In this document: piece by piece, positions 22,520 through 30,391 of the stretch
Layout of the letters: every line of letters starts with the position of its first letter
How positions within the stretch are numbered: the stretch's first letter is position 1
Virus record (IMG/VR): IMGVR_UViG_3300019776_000579
Location: 1-38,401 of that record
DNA: 38,401 nt
Source of the DNA: a virus
Strand: one strand, 5' to 3'
Program-made: the position numbers and the translations under genes
The notes under the pieces: generated by a model
The model's database searches: none
What the model was told of the DNA's origin: nothing
The model's input: the letters and a program-made list of their open reading frames with translations, nothing else

Positions 22520-24739
22520 CTACATCGCCTGTTGATCAGGCGTAAAAAAACCCGCCTGAGCGGGTTGATGTTCTTGGCCTTGAGCCTCTAACGGCTCGCT
22601 CGGTTCCATAGGTTCAGGCTGCTCGTACTCCATGCCGCCGCCCATCGGGTCAGCGTCAGGCAAACCGGCCATACCTTGTGCCGTGTGTTCAAGCTCTTCG
22701 CCGCCTTGCAAGGGTTCAGCGGCCATCATTTGCGCGATGACTTGCTGCACCAGCGGGGCGACTTGATCGACAGTTACAGCAGGCTGCAAAGCCTTGAGGC
22801 GGTCAGTCTCAGCCTTGTATGCGTCGTTCTCGATCTTGGCGGACTCGGCGAGATACTTCAGCGTTGTCTCACGATCAGCCGATTGCAACTCCTGAAGCTT
22901 CGCCGTCGCCTGCTCGATGACTTGCTGCATTTGCTGGGCTTGCTGCTCCATCTGTTGCAACTTCTGCTTCAACTGCTCAGGGTCTTCGCCGTTCTGCTCT
23001 TCGCCCAATGCAGCCTGAACAGGAGGGGGAGCCATCGCAAGCAAAGCCTTCGCCAGCTTGTCAGACTCCGGCCAATCTTGCATACGCGCCCAGATAGGCC
23101 CAACAACAGCAGCGAAAGCAGGATTGCCCTGCATGATCTGATTCAGTCCTTCGCTAGCCTCTTGGCGCAGGGTCGTATAGCTCGGGCCGGACTTGACGCG
23201 AACGTCATAAACGCCGGTCCCCAAGTTGATCGACATTGAGCCATCTTCGCGCTCGCTGTATGTGTCACCGTTGGGGTCGATCATCACCGACTTTGTAGAC
23301 CCATCGACACCAAGAATCCGAGTCTCGCGGGGTTGATCGTAGATGCGCGGGAGCATGTCAAGCATGATCCGACCCACATGCTCAATAGAGCGGCTCAGGT
23401 TGTCTATGTAGTGATAGTTCGCAATGTCGCCTTCGTGCTTGTCGGCAAGCTTGGCGCGGCCAGATACCGCGTTACCTTGCTCGCCCAAGCTGGCCTTATT
23501 CATGCCAACAGTAGCGCGCAAGTCATCGCTTGCAAACTGCGCGCCTTGAGCAAACGCGGTCGGCATTGCAGGAGGCGCCATGCGCTGCGGCATTGGAAGT
23601 GGGTTGCCGTCATCGTCGATGTGATCAAACGGCAAGACGGCAAAGTTCGTCTTGTTCGCGTTCTGCCACTTGTCGTAATGATTGGCGATTGACTCCCAAG
23701 GCGCGATATAGGGTGCCTTAGGCTGGAGAGCGACAGCCTCAACCCATGCGGAGCGCTCGTAGTTGTACGCCCTCTGAGCTTCCATCATCCGGCGAACCAT
23801 GCCGCAGAGATAGCGCTTACCCTTCACAAACGACTCATGGCCAATCACAGGGATCAAAGGAATCCAGCGGCTCGGAAAGTCTGTCTCTTCCAGAATCTCG
23901 CAACCGTTCATCGTGCGCCACTTGACACCACGCTTCTTAGCCGTGAACTGGCTTTCAACCATCGGCTGATAGCCAAGCTCTTTGGCTTTGGCCCAATACT
24001 CAGCTTCAGTGACAGACATCTTCTGACCGTCAGGCATCAAGACGCCTAGACGATTTTCAGACGATTCGACAACCTCGAAATACTCAGCGATGCGCAGAGT
24101 CTTATCACCAAACCAACCGGATGGCCCCTTGTTTGATTGCCACGTTGCCTCGTCGGCCTTGGGGTACTTCTCGCGGAAGGCCCGCTTGGTCATTTGGGTT
24201 TCAGCAAACCCGTACATGATGTCTGACCCGTCAGGCTCGGTCCAATCAGGGTCACACACAATCGACAGCGGATCGTGAACCCGCTTTATGCGGATTTCCT
24301 GATAGTTCAGCTCTTCATTGACGACTTCAGGATGAATCCGAATCCAACCCAAGCCCATCCGCGCCGCAGCCTCAAGGGCAGTGTCAAACGCGATCTGTGC
24401 ACGGCTTTGGTACTCAATATGACGGAACATGCCTTCAATCGCTTTAGCGACCTCTTGGCGCGCCCCAGACGATGAAGGCAAGGTCAGCAAGCCCGGTTTA
24501 TTCTGGCGGGCATCGTTGACAACCTGCACGACATTTTGGTTTGTGCGGTCAAGAGTCAAGCAAGGCCGAGCACCTTCAGGCCCACTTGTGCGGATTCGCT
24601 TAGCGGCTTCGTCCCATTGTTGCGGGTCGGCAGGGTTAGAGAACAGTGCATCCTCTTCCATGCGGACGCGGTTCTCCCTGAATGCCTCTGTAGCGTCCTC
24701 AAAACGCTCTTTAGCACGCTGGAAAGTGTCTTGCGTCAT
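22520..24739 (-). CDS. Portal protein, P22 gp1-like, 739 aa
   Basis: ATG 24739 overlaps the terminase stop (ATGA). The P22-type portal fold is indicated by RAKERFEDATEAFRENR, then ARPCLTLDRTNQNVVQVVND, VHDPLSIVCDPDWTEPDGSD and FVKGKRYLCGMVRRMMEAQR. A glutamine-rich coiled-coil barrel begins around 595 (EDPEQLKQKLQQMEQQAQQM). The length is close to 725 in P22. The 12-mer forms the DNA channel. Its last codons contain an intrinsic terminator (22544-22566). Confidence 0.9.
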   Translation of the reverse strand: MTQDTFQRAKERFEDATEAFRENRVRMEEDALFSNPADPQQWDEAAKRIRTSGPEGARPCLTLDRTNQNVVQVVNDARQNKPGLLTLPSSSGARQEVAKAIEGMFRHIEYQSRAQIAFDTALEAAARMGLGWIRIHPEVVNEELNYQEIRIKRVHDPLSIVCDPDWTEPDGSDIMYGFAETQMTKRAFREKYPKADEATWQSNKGPSGWFGDKTLRIAEYFEVVESSENRLGVLMPDGQKMSVTEAEYWAKAKELGYQPMVESQFTAKKRGVKWRTMNGCEILEETDFPSRWIPLIPVIGHESFVKGKRYLCGMVRRMMEAQRAYNYERSAWVEAVALQPKAPYIAPWESIANHYDKWQNANKTNFAVLPFDHIDDDGNPLPMPQRMAPPAMPTAFAQGAQFASDDLRATVGMNKASLGEQGNAVSGRAKLADKHEGDIANYHYIDNLSRSIEHVGRIMLDMLPRIYDQPRETRILGVDGSTKSVMIDPNGDTYSEREDGSMSINLGTGVYDVRVKSGPSYTTLRQEASEGLNQIMQGNPAFAAVVGPIWARMQDWPESDKLAKALLAMAPPPVQAALGEEQNGEDPEQLKQKLQQMEQQAQQMQQVIEQATAKLQELQSADRETTLKYLAESAKIENDAYKAETDRLKALQPAVTVDQVAPLVQQVIAQMMAAEPLQGGEELEHTAQGMAGLPDADPMGGGMEYEQPEPMEPSEPLEAQGQEHQPAQAGFFTPDQQAM
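22544..22566 (-). terminator. Intrinsic terminator inside the 3' end of the portal gene
   Basis: AACCCGC (22549-22555) pairs with GCGGGTT (22560-22566) around loop CTGA, followed on the minus strand by seven T (22550-22544). The portal stop is at 22520-22522, so the hairpin lies inside the coding sequence, 22 bases before the stop codon. Confidence 0.75.
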
Positions 24740-26193
24740 GCAGCCATCCAAGAGCCGCCAGCGCTTTCTACTGGCGGTGAAGGTTTAGCCTTTCGGCCTT
24801 TACCAATAAATTGAAGCCCGCGCCCAATGAGCGAGCAAACGTCCACTGAGTCGTCATGCTTGCCAGCAGGGAAGCGCAACAACTGCCCCAATACTTCAGA
24901 CTTCCAGACTGCTTGCTTGGGAAAGAACACCTTACCCATACTCGCCATTGCCTGAAAGCTTCGCGCCCGCGTCGGCTTGTCGCTGATGCTTGGCAACCAC
25001 TCAACCCTGCAATGAGCCTTGCGCTCACTCATGCGGCGAAGCATGAACGGCTCAACAGCGCGACGGATCGGCCCAGCTTCACCGAACCAACAAAGCGGCT
25101 CGTGAGCCAGAACCAAATCACACTTGGATTCGATCCAAACATCCGCAGAGGCTTGCTTTCTCCACCAATCCAAAACAAACAGGTTGCCAACAGCGTCAAC
25201 GCCGAAAACACCATGCTCGGTGTAGTCGCCGCCGCTATCGGTCACACCGTAGTCACTCGCGCCGTATACCCGCAAACCTTCAGGCGGCTTGTCGTACTCA
25301 GCGAACCAATCAGCCTTGAAGTAGTCGCCCTCATCGGCTGCGGGCTGCTGCTGATACAGCGCGTTCCATGCCCGCATATCCATCTTTGCGACATTCACCA
25401 TGTCATCAGTGAACCACTCAGGCCACAAGCGCTCACCAGGCTTACGACCAAGCGGGTCATTTGGCATGGCCTCCATAGCAATCTCGATCACATGCCAGCG
25501 ATCACGCTCGCGCTCAAGAATCCGGCCACCAAGGTCGTCTTCATGCCATCGAGTCATCACAAGAATCTGCCGAGCCCCAGGCTTTAGGCGGGTTAGCAGG
25601 TCGTTTGTGTACCAATCCCAAGCCTTTTGCCTGCTGCGCTCGCTGTCTGCGTCTTCCCGACTTTTCACCGGGTCATCAATGACCGCCAAATCAGCGCGGC
25701 GACCAGTGATTGAGCCACCCACACCAGCAGCGAAGTATTCACCGCCTGCTGTTGTGTCCCATCGGCCAGCAGAGGCCGAATCATCAGCCACCGAGATACC
25801 GAAAACGTTTCCGTACTCTTTCGACGCAACCAAGTTGCGAACGCGCCGACCGAATCTTTCAGCCAGCTCTTGAGTGTGGCTTGCAGCAATAACCGACAGC
25901 TTCGGATTGCGCCCCATGAACCAAGGCGGAAAGATCACCGATGTATAGGTGCTCTTCGCCGATCCAGGCGGCATACAAACCATCAGCCGCTCAATCTCTC
26001 CACGCTCTACCTTCTCTAGAGCCTCAATCAACAGCTTGTGATGCGCTGCTGGTTGAAACCCAAGGTCGAGATACTCAATGAACGGCTTTATCTTCTCCTG
26101 GGCCTGCTTCCGCGCTAACAACTCCTTGAGCAGCAAGGAGGCTGAGGATTTCTGCGGTAGCGAGGTCTCTAGGAGTTCGGGTGTCGTTGACAT
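24736..26193 (-). CDS. terL: Terminase large subunit, 485 aa
   Basis: Packaging ATPase and nuclease. Walker A MPPGSAKST (about residues 74-82), Walker B DLAVIDDP (about 158-165), and an RNase-H-like nuclease with a first acidic residue in YGASDYG (about 300) and a late acidic pair in HDDSVDV. It starts at ATG 26193, which gives a 119-bp overlap with the small-subunit gene. A later internal start is possible but the N-terminal helix is normal for the family. It couples to portal by ATGA. Confidence 0.9.
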   Translation of the reverse strand: MSTTPELLETSLPQKSSASLLLKELLARKQAQEKIKPFIEYLDLGFQPAAHHKLLIEALEKVERGEIERLMVCMPPGSAKSTYTSVIFPPWFMGRNPKLSVIAASHTQELAERFGRRVRNLVASKEYGNVFGISVADDSASAGRWDTTAGGEYFAAGVGGSITGRRADLAVIDDPVKSREDADSERSRQKAWDWYTNDLLTRLKPGARQILVMTRWHEDDLGGRILERERDRWHVIEIAMEAMPNDPLGRKPGERLWPEWFTDDMVNVAKMDMRAWNALYQQQPAADEGDYFKADWFAEYDKPPEGLRVYGASDYGVTDSGGDYTEHGVFGVDAVGNLFVLDWWRKQASADVWIESKCDLVLAHEPLCWFGEAGPIRRAVEPFMLRRMSERKAHCRVEWLPSISDKPTRARSFQAMASMGKVFFPKQAVWKSEVLGQLLRFPAGKHDDSVDVCSLIGRGLQFIGKGRKAKPSPPVESAGGSWMAA

Positions 26194-26401
26194 TCAGTGT
26201 GGCCTCAGCTTTGCCCCATGCGCGATCAAGCAGCTTTTCAGCCGCAGTAACTCGCGCTCCAGGCGGAGCGGACTCATTGCCCATAACTTCGGCCAGAGTC
26301 CTGATTGCATCCTCTGTGTAAGCCCGAGCCAATTCCTTGACTTCAGGCGGCACACGAGGCCGACCAGACGGATTGCCAGATTTCCCTTTTTCGAAAGCCA
26401 T
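26075..26401 (-). CDS. Putative terminase small subunit, 108 aa
   Basis: The N-terminal motif FEKGKSGNPSGRPRV is of the DUF5681 type (basic KGxSGNPxGRP), common in phage small terminases and other DNA-binding proteins. A helix ELARAYTEDAIRTLAEVM, then AEKLLDRAWGKAE, follows. It is directly upstream of TerL, overlapping by 119 bp. It would recognise the packaging start. No pac site can be assigned. Confidence 0.7.
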   Translation of the reverse strand: MAFEKGKSGNPSGRPRVPPEVKELARAYTEDAIRTLAEVMGNESAPPGARVTAAEKLLDRAWGKAEATLNVNDTRTPRDLATAEILSLLAAQGVVSAEAGPGEDKAVH

Positions 26402-26456
26402 TGTTTCGCCCTTGTTAGCAGGGACTTACATACGGAAAGCGCCGCAAGTCGCAGAA

Positions 26457-26489
26457 ACGAAAACGCCCGCAGGTCAGACCGTGCGGGCG
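26457..26489 (-). terminator. Intrinsic terminator (leftward) before the terminase genes
   Basis: CGCCCGCA (26464-26471) with TGCGGGCG (26482-26489), loop of 10, then TTTTCGTTTC on the minus strand. It stands about 630 bp after the late promoter, like a leader terminator that an antiterminator must overcome. Confidence 0.7.
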
Positions 26490-26511
26490 CAATTACTCGG
26501 GGGTTATTAAA

Positions 26512-26796
26512 TCACTGTTTTTCGGGTGTGTCAATAGGCTTGATGACTTCAACCCATTCTTCGCCAGTTGCTAGCCAATCAGCAGCGCTGTTGAATCTGT
26601 CATCTTTGGAGATTCTTACCCGCTCCGCCTCTTGCCTGACAAGCCCTCTAACTCTGTCCATACCGATCAGCAGTACATCAGCCCATCCGGCATTAGTCCA
26701 GCGCATCGCGTGGGGCTTCATGGGCTCTCCGCTTGGGTCTTTGGGCTTTTGACCTGCCCCCGGCCTGGGGCCTCCGCGTTTTGTTTTGGTGGTCAT
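26512..26796 (-). CDS. Small basic protein, 94 aa, paralogue of the gene at 4354
   Basis: Start ATG 26796 (MTTKTKRGGPRPGAGQKPKD) overlaps the preceding stop. The shared layout with the 4354 gene is a basic Gly-Pro-Lys start, GEPMKPH, an aromatic turn, then DRVRGLVRQEAERV. A 20-residue C-terminal extension is unique. It is probably nucleic-acid-binding, with an unknown target. It lies early in the late operon, between the promoter and terminase. Confidence 0.6.
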   Translation of the reverse strand: MTTKTKRGGPRPGAGQKPKDPSGEPMKPHAMRWTNAGWADVLLIGMDRVRGLVRQEAERVRISKDDRFNSAADWLATGEEWVEVIKPIDTPEKQ

Positions 26797-27086
26797 GCGA
26801 AATTGATGATTTGAGCGTTGCAAGCCTGATCGCATATGACACTTACTTGCCACTCATCGCCGCCAAGATCAATAGATTCGTCGCTGTACTCAACTTCATC
26901 AATCACAGGCACAAGGCCGAGTTGAGCAGCGGCGCGGATGCGATGGCACCCCTCAAGCGCAGCCCAAACGCCGTAGCACTCCATCCACACAGCACGAATG
27001 ACCGGAGCGCCAAGAGTTTGCATTTCAGACTTGACGGCTTCCAAGTGATCAGTGTCGAAGTGCTCATGGACAAGGGCGATTTGCAT
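26793..27086 (-). CDS. ParB/Srx-fold-like protein, 97 aa
   Basis: Start ATG 27086 (MQIALVHEHFD) with GGAGC upstream. Residues 10-70 show a ParB N-terminal-like pattern: a strand, then helix DHLEAVKSEM, then WAALEGCHRIRAAAQLGLVPVIDEV, where EGCHRIRAA corresponds to the Gx(H)RxxAA turn of the family. No DNA-binding helix-turn-helix domain is attached. It is the first gene after the late promoter. Small solo ParB-fold proteins occur in phages with unknown roles. Confidence 0.6.
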   Translation of the reverse strand: MQIALVHEHFDTDHLEAVKSEMQTLGAPVIRAVWMECYGVWAALEGCHRIRAAAQLGLVPVIDEVEYSDESIDLGGDEWQVSVICDQACNAQIINFA

Positions 27087-27121
27087 TTTCTTGCTCCGGT
27101 TTGTGTGTTGCGTTGGTTGAT

Positions 27122-27150
27122 ACTGTAGCGACGCAATCATACAGAGTCAA
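27122..27150 (-). promoter_or_regulatory. Sigma70-type promoter, candidate late promoter (leftward)
   Basis: On the minus strand TTGACT (27150-27145), 17-bp spacer, TACAGT (27127-27122); an A-run lies upstream (27159-27152). It follows the gene at 27173-27550, which is in the position of antiterminator Q, and precedes the late operon. Confidence 0.7.
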
Positions 27151-27172
27151 GCTTTTTTTGTAGGTGCAAACC

Positions 27173-27550
27173 CTAGATGATCCCCGATTGCCCCAACGCC
27201 TTAGCCAGCATTGAGCGAGCCTCACCGATACGCGCCTGCATGTCTTCGGCTGAGATGCGCGGAGTCCTGAAGACTGCGGCGCCGATAGCCAGATTTCTGG
27301 CGTTGCACTGAATAGCCGCTAGGTGCTGGCCCTCTAGCGTGCTGTGGATAAGTGAGTCTAGGCCGATCATCATCCGGCCTTCAATGTCGGTGTCCAAAGC
27401 TCCATTGGTGTCGTCGTACTGCTTGGAAGTGCGGTATCCACGGCAGGATGGGCACTCTGTGGGATAGCCGCCTTCAATCGGTGGCCGGTCGCACCAGCGA
27501 TGCCAGCGGGCGAGAAGGTCGTCAATGATTCGTGCGGTTTCGTCTGTCAT
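27173..27550 (-). CDS. Hypothetical protein in the position of a Q-type antiterminator, 125 aa
   Basis: N-terminal helices (ARIIDDLLARWHRWCD), a CPSC pair, then SKQYDDTNGALDTDIEGRMM, DSLIHSTLEGQHLAAIQCNARNL and GAAVFRTPRI. A family with this pattern is common in betaproteobacterial prophages at this location, after ninG and before the late genes. No function is proven to my knowledge. Position and helical nature suggest late regulation, but sequence identity with known Q proteins is not apparent. Confidence 0.6.
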   Translation of the reverse strand: MTDETARIIDDLLARWHRWCDRPPIEGGYPTECPSCRGYRTSKQYDDTNGALDTDIEGRMMIGLDSLIHSTLEGQHLAAIQCNARNLAIGAAVFRTPRISAEDMQARIGEARSMLAKALGQSGII

Positions 27551-28137
27551 GCTCTCTCCTTCTCTAGCTCGTTTGCCCGTTTCCGGTAGGTATCGCGGAT
27601 TTCTGCCAGCTCTTCGCGGGTGTACTTTCTGACTGAGTTGTCAGCCTCTAGAGCTTCGACGGCAGCAAGGCCAATCCGATCGATTAGCCCAATCCGGTAC
27701 TCAACAGCACGGCCAGCAAGCCGTCTATTGCAATACTTTCTTTGGGCATGTACGTTGCGTTCGTCATACCTCAGATTCTGTGCTGACCCAACAGAGCGAT
27801 AGTGGCCTGCATCGTAGCTGCCACCCACATCACCAGAACCAAGAGGCATTCCACAACAGATGCAAGGCTTTCCAAAATCTCTCAATCTCACATATCTATT
27901 GAACTCTTCCTGTGCTTCTTCCTTAAGTTTTGGCAATGTCTTAAGCTGCTCACGCTTAACCTTGTCCGCCCTACGTTCTGCCGCTTTGGCTTGCTTCGCC
28001 TTCTTGACTGCCGCCTTGACGCCAATGGTTAGAGCGCACTCAACACCACAAGCGACATGGAATGAGTTTCTAGGCCAAAACTCATCCCGGCAAACCTTGC
28101 ATTTCTTGACCTTTAGCGTTGGGGCTCGCATACTCAA
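27547..28137 (-). CDS. ninG: NinG/Rap-type recombination nuclease, 196 aa
   Basis: The N-terminal zinc knuckle KKCKVCRDEFWP with later Cys pair (C30, C34), a basic helix, and an HNH-like core CICCGMPLGSGDVGGSYDAG followed by HYRSVGSAQNLRYDERNVHA and CNRRLAG. This is the lambda Rap/NinG family, which cuts branched recombination intermediates. The length fits (about 200). It overlaps both neighbours by 4 bp. It belongs to the replication and recombination block. Confidence 0.85.
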   Translation of the reverse strand: MSMRAPTLKVKKCKVCRDEFWPRNSFHVACGVECALTIGVKAAVKKAKQAKAAERRADKVKREQLKTLPKLKEEAQEEFNRYVRLRDFGKPCICCGMPLGSGDVGGSYDAGHYRSVGSAQNLRYDERNVHAQRKYCNRRLAGRAVEYRIGLIDRIGLAAVEALEADNSVRKYTREELAEIRDTYRKRANELEKERA

Positions 28138-28466
28138 GCCGCCCGCTTATCCAATCCGCGATTGCTTGCCTCTTCGCTGCGCCATACATCAATGCGGGCT
28201 TGGGCCGCAATCAACTTCCATTGAAGAGTGGTTTCATTCTCGACAGCAACTCGCAAACCTTGAATTACCTCTTGATATTCTGGATGAGCGTATGCAAAAG
28301 CTTCTTTATCGACGCCTGTTTTCTTGTCACAGTCGTTCATTAATATGGCTTTTTTGGTCTTTCTGAACTGCTCCAAATATACCCTATTTGCCTTGGCTTG
28401 TGCATATTCTTTGGCGTGTTTAAAAAGAAAGTCGATAGCCTCGTGCGGGTTAAAATCTTTGCTCAT
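28134..28466 (-). CDS. Hypothetical phage protein, 110 aa
   Basis: Helical protein (AIDFLFKHAKEYAQAKANRVYLEQFRK, given in pieces: helix 10-35) with a C-terminal block LIAAQARIDVWRSEEASNRG, a strongly recurring motif in phage early operons near ssb or recombination genes. Function unknown. Confidence 0.6.
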   Translation of the reverse strand: MSKDFNPHEAIDFLFKHAKEYAQAKANRVYLEQFRKTKKAILMNDCDKKTGVDKEAFAYAHPEYQEVIQGLRVAVENETTLQWKLIAAQARIDVWRSEEASNRGLDKRAA

Positions 28467-28939
28467 AACTCCACCACCGTAGCAGACTTGTTTTTGATCA
28501 GCTTATTGATAGCCTCTTGCGTTTGCATCTGTGCTCGTCCAATATCAAGCGCAGATAGCTGGCTCATAGCCTGCTCATAGATGGAAACCACGGAGCGGAC
28601 AGCCTCAAGCCCTGCACCGTCGAATCGCAAAGACCCGCCCGACTTGTGTCTGTTTGCTGCGTGAACCATTGCTTCGACAGCCTTATTCACGAACACCATA
28701 GTTTCTGACTTCGGAAGCTTTTCAGTTCTTGCCAACGTCTCAACAGTGTTTATTGCATCGCTTAGGGCTTGCCAGTCAACAGCGCTAGGGTTCGATCCTT
28801 TTTGCACAGACTCAAGCGCCGACCAGAAATAGGCCATGATCCTGAGTTGCTCGCTTTTTGGCGCTGGTGCAAAAGCAGTCAGAGGATTGATGCAATCCTT
28901 CGGTACGTACTTCTTTGCTGGCTTTTTGTTCTTGCTCAT
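28463..28939 (-). CDS. Hypothetical phage protein, 158 aa
   Basis: Basic start (SKNKKPAKKYVPKDCINPL), then helices (RIMAYFWSALESVQKG; DWQALSDAINTVETLART) and a central segment MVFVNKAVEAMVHAANRH. The pattern is widespread in proteobacterial prophage replication regions. No enzymatic motif is visible. Overlaps with both neighbours imply an operon. Confidence 0.55.
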   Translation of the reverse strand: MSKNKKPAKKYVPKDCINPLTAFAPAPKSEQLRIMAYFWSALESVQKGSNPSAVDWQALSDAINTVETLARTEKLPKSETMVFVNKAVEAMVHAANRHKSGGSLRFDGAGLEAVRSVVSIYEQAMSQLSALDIGRAQMQTQEAINKLIKNKSATVVEL

Positions 28940-29568
28940 GCTGCGCGCCTTTCTTCGTTTGCCGCCTCAATCTGCCGAATAGCAATCTTGAAAGGGCAAG
29001 AAGCCAGCGCTCTCCGCGTGTTTCTAAGCGCAGCGCTCCTCTCGGTGCGAGTCATTGCGGCAGGCTTTACAGCGTCAACACCTTGGCCAAAAATGAATTG
29101 ATCAGCCCACTTACCATCATGGCCTTTTCTATAATGCCCTGAAATGTGAGCAAGCTTGTTATTGCGCAGGAGTTTAATAATCTTCCCGCATGAGATTGGA
29201 GAAAGCTCAGTTACTGCAATGATTTCCTTGCGGGTCAAAGCATTTTCTTGGATGGCGTCAATAACCTTCAGCACTAAGCGAGTGCAATACTCGACGCGGT
29301 AGGTCTTGGCCTCATTTCGTGGGATGCCTGGGCACGGCGCGTCTTCTCCATCACCAAAGGCGTAGATGCGTTGCGCCATGAGCCTGGGGCGAACCTTCCA
29401 CGCTTTGACGTACACATGGCCGGTGTCACGCATAGCCAAGACGATGCTGCGAACGGTCGGCTGAGACATGCCGGTTAGCTTCACGAGCTGCTCAATCGTG
29501 CGAGGGGCACGGATCAGTGCGGCAATGATCTGAACAGGGGCTGCAAAGCCGTAGCGTTCTTGCTTCAT
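28936..29568 (-). CDS. Winged-helix DNA-binding protein, 210 aa
   Basis: Residues 10-60 form a winged helix (PVQIIAALIRAPRTIEQLVK, LTGMSQPTVRSIVLAMRDTG, then wing VYVKAW). A second similar unit lies around 105-145 (ENALTRKEIIAVTELSPISC, GKIIKLLRNNKLAHISGHY). Two such units in tandem suggest a transcriptional regulator or a replication-associated DNA-binding protein. Basic C-terminus. Confidence 0.6.
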   Translation of the reverse strand: MKQERYGFAAPVQIIAALIRAPRTIEQLVKLTGMSQPTVRSIVLAMRDTGHVYVKAWKVRPRLMAQRIYAFGDGEDAPCPGIPRNEAKTYRVEYCTRLVLKVIDAIQENALTRKEIIAVTELSPISCGKIIKLLRNNKLAHISGHYRKGHDGKWADQFIFGQGVDAVKPAAMTRTERSAALRNTRRALASCPFKIAIRQIEAANEERRAA

Positions 29569-29759
29569 GCTGGTTCCTTCATTACGCGAGTCGAGCGGTT
29601 CAGGCAGCTCGGCTCAGGTTGTTTCCAAAAAACGGGGCTAGAAGGCGCTGGAGGGTCTAGGTCTCCTGTTGCCCTTAGCGCTTCAGTGATAGCGGCTTCT
29701 GGATACGCTGCGCCGCGTTTGCAGGCGTTCAGAAGCGAGTGGGCTTCTTGCTTGGTCAT
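29565..29759 (-). CDS. Small hypothetical protein, 64 aa
   Basis: ATGA overlaps at both ends. N-terminal helix TKQEAHSLLNACKRGAAYPE with short proline-rich middle (LDPPAPSSPVFWKQPEP). No motif is recognised. Confidence 0.5.
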   Translation of the reverse strand: MTKQEAHSLLNACKRGAAYPEAAITEALRATGDLDPPAPSSPVFWKQPEPSCLNRSTRVMKEPA

Positions 29760-30391
29760 GCTGCCCCCTTTTCTCTAGCATGGACAAGCCTCAAAGACTC
29801 GGAGGCGCGGGTGATCTTGGTCTTCGATCCATCGACGCCAAGACGCATGACTTCCGCCGCCTTTTCTGGCGAGCCAATGAGCACAGGCTTTTGAGTCTTC
29901 CGCCCATTCATGCGGTTTTCGATCTCATGAGCACCCGGAAGGTAGGAAGGATGCTCGTGACCTGGGCGAGATGCGTAGGCTTTGTACGAATCGCAAAACC
30001 TCTTTTGGACGAACTGAAGCTCATCCATGTTCGACCGGCAAAGCTTTGACCACCCGCCAAGGTCTTCGATAACCGTGTGAATGATCCCGTCATCGAACGC
30101 CACGGACTCATAAGCCCCCACGCGCTGCATTGCGTCCAAAGCCTTGCCCCATGCCACGAGAGAGCGGTCGGTGTTTGTGCCTTGAAGCTGGCGAACAATG
30201 TCGGCAGGCTTGGGCATGAACTGGCCGCGCTCAGGGTCCATGAGGTGAGCGGATAGGGCTTTCGATACCTGCTCAACGTCGAAGGACTCGCAAGCCTGAA
30301 GCCACACTTGGGCCGAAAAGGCAGACAACTCACGACCGTAGAAGTCGTACACGCCGCCGAGGATTTCAAGAAATTTGGCTTTGGCACTCAT
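29756..30391 (-). CDS. DUF6475-type replication-region protein, 211 aa
   Basis: AKFLEILGGVYDFYGRELSA, then FDVEQVSKALSAHLMDPERG and QFMPKPADIVRQLQG. Next come SLVAWGKALDAMQRVGAYES and VAFDDGIIHTVIEDLGGW. This is the layout of the DUF6475 family found directly after DUF1376 replication proteins. Position parallels lambda P or a helicase loader. The loader role is inference. It is coupled to the upstream gene by ATGA. Confidence 0.7.
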   Translation of the reverse strand: MSAKAKFLEILGGVYDFYGRELSAFSAQVWLQACESFDVEQVSKALSAHLMDPERGQFMPKPADIVRQLQGTNTDRSLVAWGKALDAMQRVGAYESVAFDDGIIHTVIEDLGGWSKLCRSNMDELQFVQKRFCDSYKAYASRPGHEHPSYLPGAHEIENRMNGRKTQKPVLIGSPEKAAEVMRLGVDGSKTKITRASESLRLVHAREKGAA

